Of a stretch of DNA of 25,297 nt, positions 24,063 to 25,297 are shown piece after piece. The DNA comes from DATGFB01 sp032160545 (lineage in GTDB: Bacteria; Actinomycetota; Actinomycetes; Mycobacteriales; Jatrophihabitantaceae): the NCBI GenBank assembly GCA_032160545.1, contig JAVHVN010000034.1, positions 1 through 25,297 of the forward strand. Direction: 5' to 3'. How positions within the stretch are numbered: position 1 is the stretch's first letter; every line of letters starts with the position of its first letter. Under the pieces are notes generated by a model. That model made no database searches, was not told where the DNA came from, and saw nothing but the letters and a program-made list of their open reading frames with translations. A program made the position numbers and the translations under genes.

Positions 24063-25297
24063 CGCACGTGGCCTCGCGCCGCCGCCCGGAGCGGGTCGCC
24101 GTCATCGGCGCCGGGGTGGCGGGGCTGTCCACTGCGTGGTTCCTGCAGGAGCACGGGATCTGCGTCACCGTCTACGACCGAGGCGGGATCGGTGCAGGCT
24201 CCTCACGCGGCAACGCCGGCTGGATCGTCCCGGAGCTCGTCGAGCCGCTGCCGAGCCCCGCGATGCTCAAGAGCATCATTCCGGCCATGCTGCGGCCGGC
24301 GGGAGCGCTGCGGATCCCGCTCGTTCCCCGCCCGGCGCTCTGGCGGTTCCTCGCCGGCACGGCGCGGCAATGCACGGCCGCGAGGTGGCAGCGGTCGATG
24401 CACAGCCTGGTCGGGATCACCGCCATGGCCCTCGCGGCGTTCGAGTTGCTCGGCGATGCCGGCGTCGACGTCAACACCGATGATGCAGAACCCCTGCTGG
24501 CCTGCTTCCGGACGGCGGCGCAGCGCGATGCGATGGCCCTAGAGCTTCGGTGCATGCGTGCAGCCGGGCAACCCGTCAAGTCGAGCAACATCTCCGGTGA
24601 CGACGCACGCGGACTCGAACCGTGCCTGTCGGGCGAGGTCACGGCGGCAATCGCGGTCGAAGGCCAACGCTTCCTCGATCCGCTGGCCTTCGTTACCTCA
24701 TTGGCCGACTCGGTGCGGGGGAGGGGAGCGCAGCTGTGCTTCGGGCACGACGTCACGGACGTCATCGACGACGGCGATCAGGTGCTCGTCTCTACGGCGT
24801 CGGGTGATCCGGCTCGGTTCGATGCCGCGGTGATCGCGACGGGCGCGTGGTTCAACCGCCTGGCCAAGACGTTCGGCGTGAGGGTTCCGGTCCACGCCGG
24901 CCGCGGCTACAGCTTCAGCATCGCGGTCACACCGACGCCGGCGCGGCCGCTCTACTTCCCAGTCCAGCGCGTGGCATGCACGCCGATTCAAGGGCGACTC
25001 CGCCTCGCCGGCATGATGGAGTTTCGCGACGCCGACACGCCCTTCGATCCACGACGGATCGCGGCGATGGTCAAAGCCACGGCCCCGATGCTGCACGGCG
25101 CGGAGTTCGGTGACCGACACGATGAGTGGGTCGGCCCACGTCCGTGCACCGCCGACGGGCTGCCGTTGATCGGCGCGACCAGTTCGCCACGGGTGTTCGG
25201 ATGCGGCGGGCATGGCATGTGGGGCATGGTTCTCGGCCCGGTGTCAGGACAACTGCTCGCACAGCAGATCAGCAGTGGTTCACCCGTGCCGGCACTC
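24059..25297 (+). CDS. FAD-dependent D-amino-acid dehydrogenase-like oxidoreductase (DadA/DAO family), 3' end cut by the window
   Basis: The frame is open from GTG 24059 to the last base, giving 413 residues with no stop, so only the extreme carboxyl end is missing. The ADP-binding loop is VAVIGAGVAGLSTAWFLQEHG (13-33), followed by GIGAGSSRGNAGWI, typical of DadA. The carboxyl FAD motif PRPCTADGLPLIGATS and GCGGHGMWGMVLGPVSGQLLA is also present. The family oxidises amino acids, often D-amino acids or proline-like amines, to imines and passes electrons to FAD and the respiratory chain or O2. The imine product would be a logical substrate for the RidA protein in the leftward operon. The start overlaps the aminotransferase stop by four bases. 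Substrate and quinone/oxygen use are not readable. Confidence 0.92.
   Translation, partial: MTHVASRRRPERVAVIGAGVAGLSTAWFLQEHGICVTVYDRGGIGAGSSRGNAGWIVPELVEPLPSPAMLKSIIPAMLRPAGALRIPLVPRPALWRFLAGTARQCTAARWQRSMHSLVGITAMALAAFELLGDAGVDVNTDDAEPLLACFRTAAQRDAMALELRCMRAAGQPVKSSNISGDDARGLEPCLSGEVTAAIAVEGQRFLDPLAFVTSLADSVRGRGAQLCFGHDVTDVIDDGDQVLVSTASGDPARFDAAVIATGAWFNRLAKTFGVRVPVHAGRGYSFSIAVTPTPARPLYFPVQRVACTPIQGRLRLAGMMEFRDADTPFDPRRIAAMVKATAPMLHGAEFGDRHDEWVGPRPCTADGLPLIGATSSPRVFGCGGHGMWGMVLGPVSGQLLAQQISSGSPVPAL

Overview
The window is high-GC DNA with many GTG starts, start/stop overlaps and long antisense open frames. It has a Tat-type lipoprotein signal, a luciferase-like flavin/F420-type oxidoreductase and HxlR/IclR regulators. 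All of this fits an actinobacterium; I cannot name the genus. There are no rRNA, tRNA, CRISPR or transposase genes. Apart from about 1 kb at the left edge, the window is one dense catabolic and transport locus.

Layout. (1) 1-1093 is a worn edge: an HxlR regulator with an apparent 1-nt frameshift, a small membrane ORF, a 53-aa ORF resembling the amino end of a membrane-anchored lipase, then about 470 nt without a gene. (2) 1094-10964 (minus) is a nine-gene run. In transcription order it encodes a fused two-domain ABC sugar permease, a lipoprotein solute-binding protein, a Gfo/Idh/MocA dehydrogenase, an ABC ATPase, a D-2-hydroxyacid dehydrogenase, a RidA protein, a luciferase-like oxidoreductase, an Asp-box (sialidase-like) protein and a fumarylacetoacetase-family hydrolase. 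(3) 10965-11239 is a divergent promoter region. (4) 11240-16767 (plus) encodes a DapA/NanA-type aldolase, an AstE/AspA-type amidohydrolase, an SDR, a Gfo/Idh/MocA protein, a metallo-beta-lactamase-fold hydrolase and a second Gfo/Idh/MocA protein. (5) 16768-21555 (minus) encodes a class-III aminotransferase, an M81/MlrC-type hydrolase, a threonine-synthase-like PLP enzyme and an SDR. (6) 21759-22520 (minus) is an IclR regulator. (7) 22731 to the end (plus) encodes a second class-III aminotransferase and a DadA-like FAD oxidoreductase that runs off the window.

How they may work together (inference). A CUT1-type ABC importer brings in a sugar-like or polyol-like compound. Three Gfo/Idh proteins, two SDRs and a D-2-hydroxyacid dehydrogenase could oxidise it. 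The MBL protein between two Gfo/Idh genes is a candidate lactonase. The amidohydrolase and M81 enzyme could open amide bonds. Two aminotransferases, the DadA-like enzyme, RidA and the PLP lyase point to amino-group chemistry. The DapA-type aldolase and the FAH-type hydrolase could make the final C-C cleavages. No kinase, sugar isomerase or complete known pathway is present, so the substrate is unknown. A nitrogen-bearing sugar acid, aminocyclitol or peptide-like amide fits best.

Regulation. Related GCGGTTYCA / TGTTCCA words lie at or just after predicted -10 boxes in front of three promoters, and a perfect palindrome covers the predicted -10 of a fourth element. IclR is the only intact regulator in the window and is the obvious candidate to bind them.
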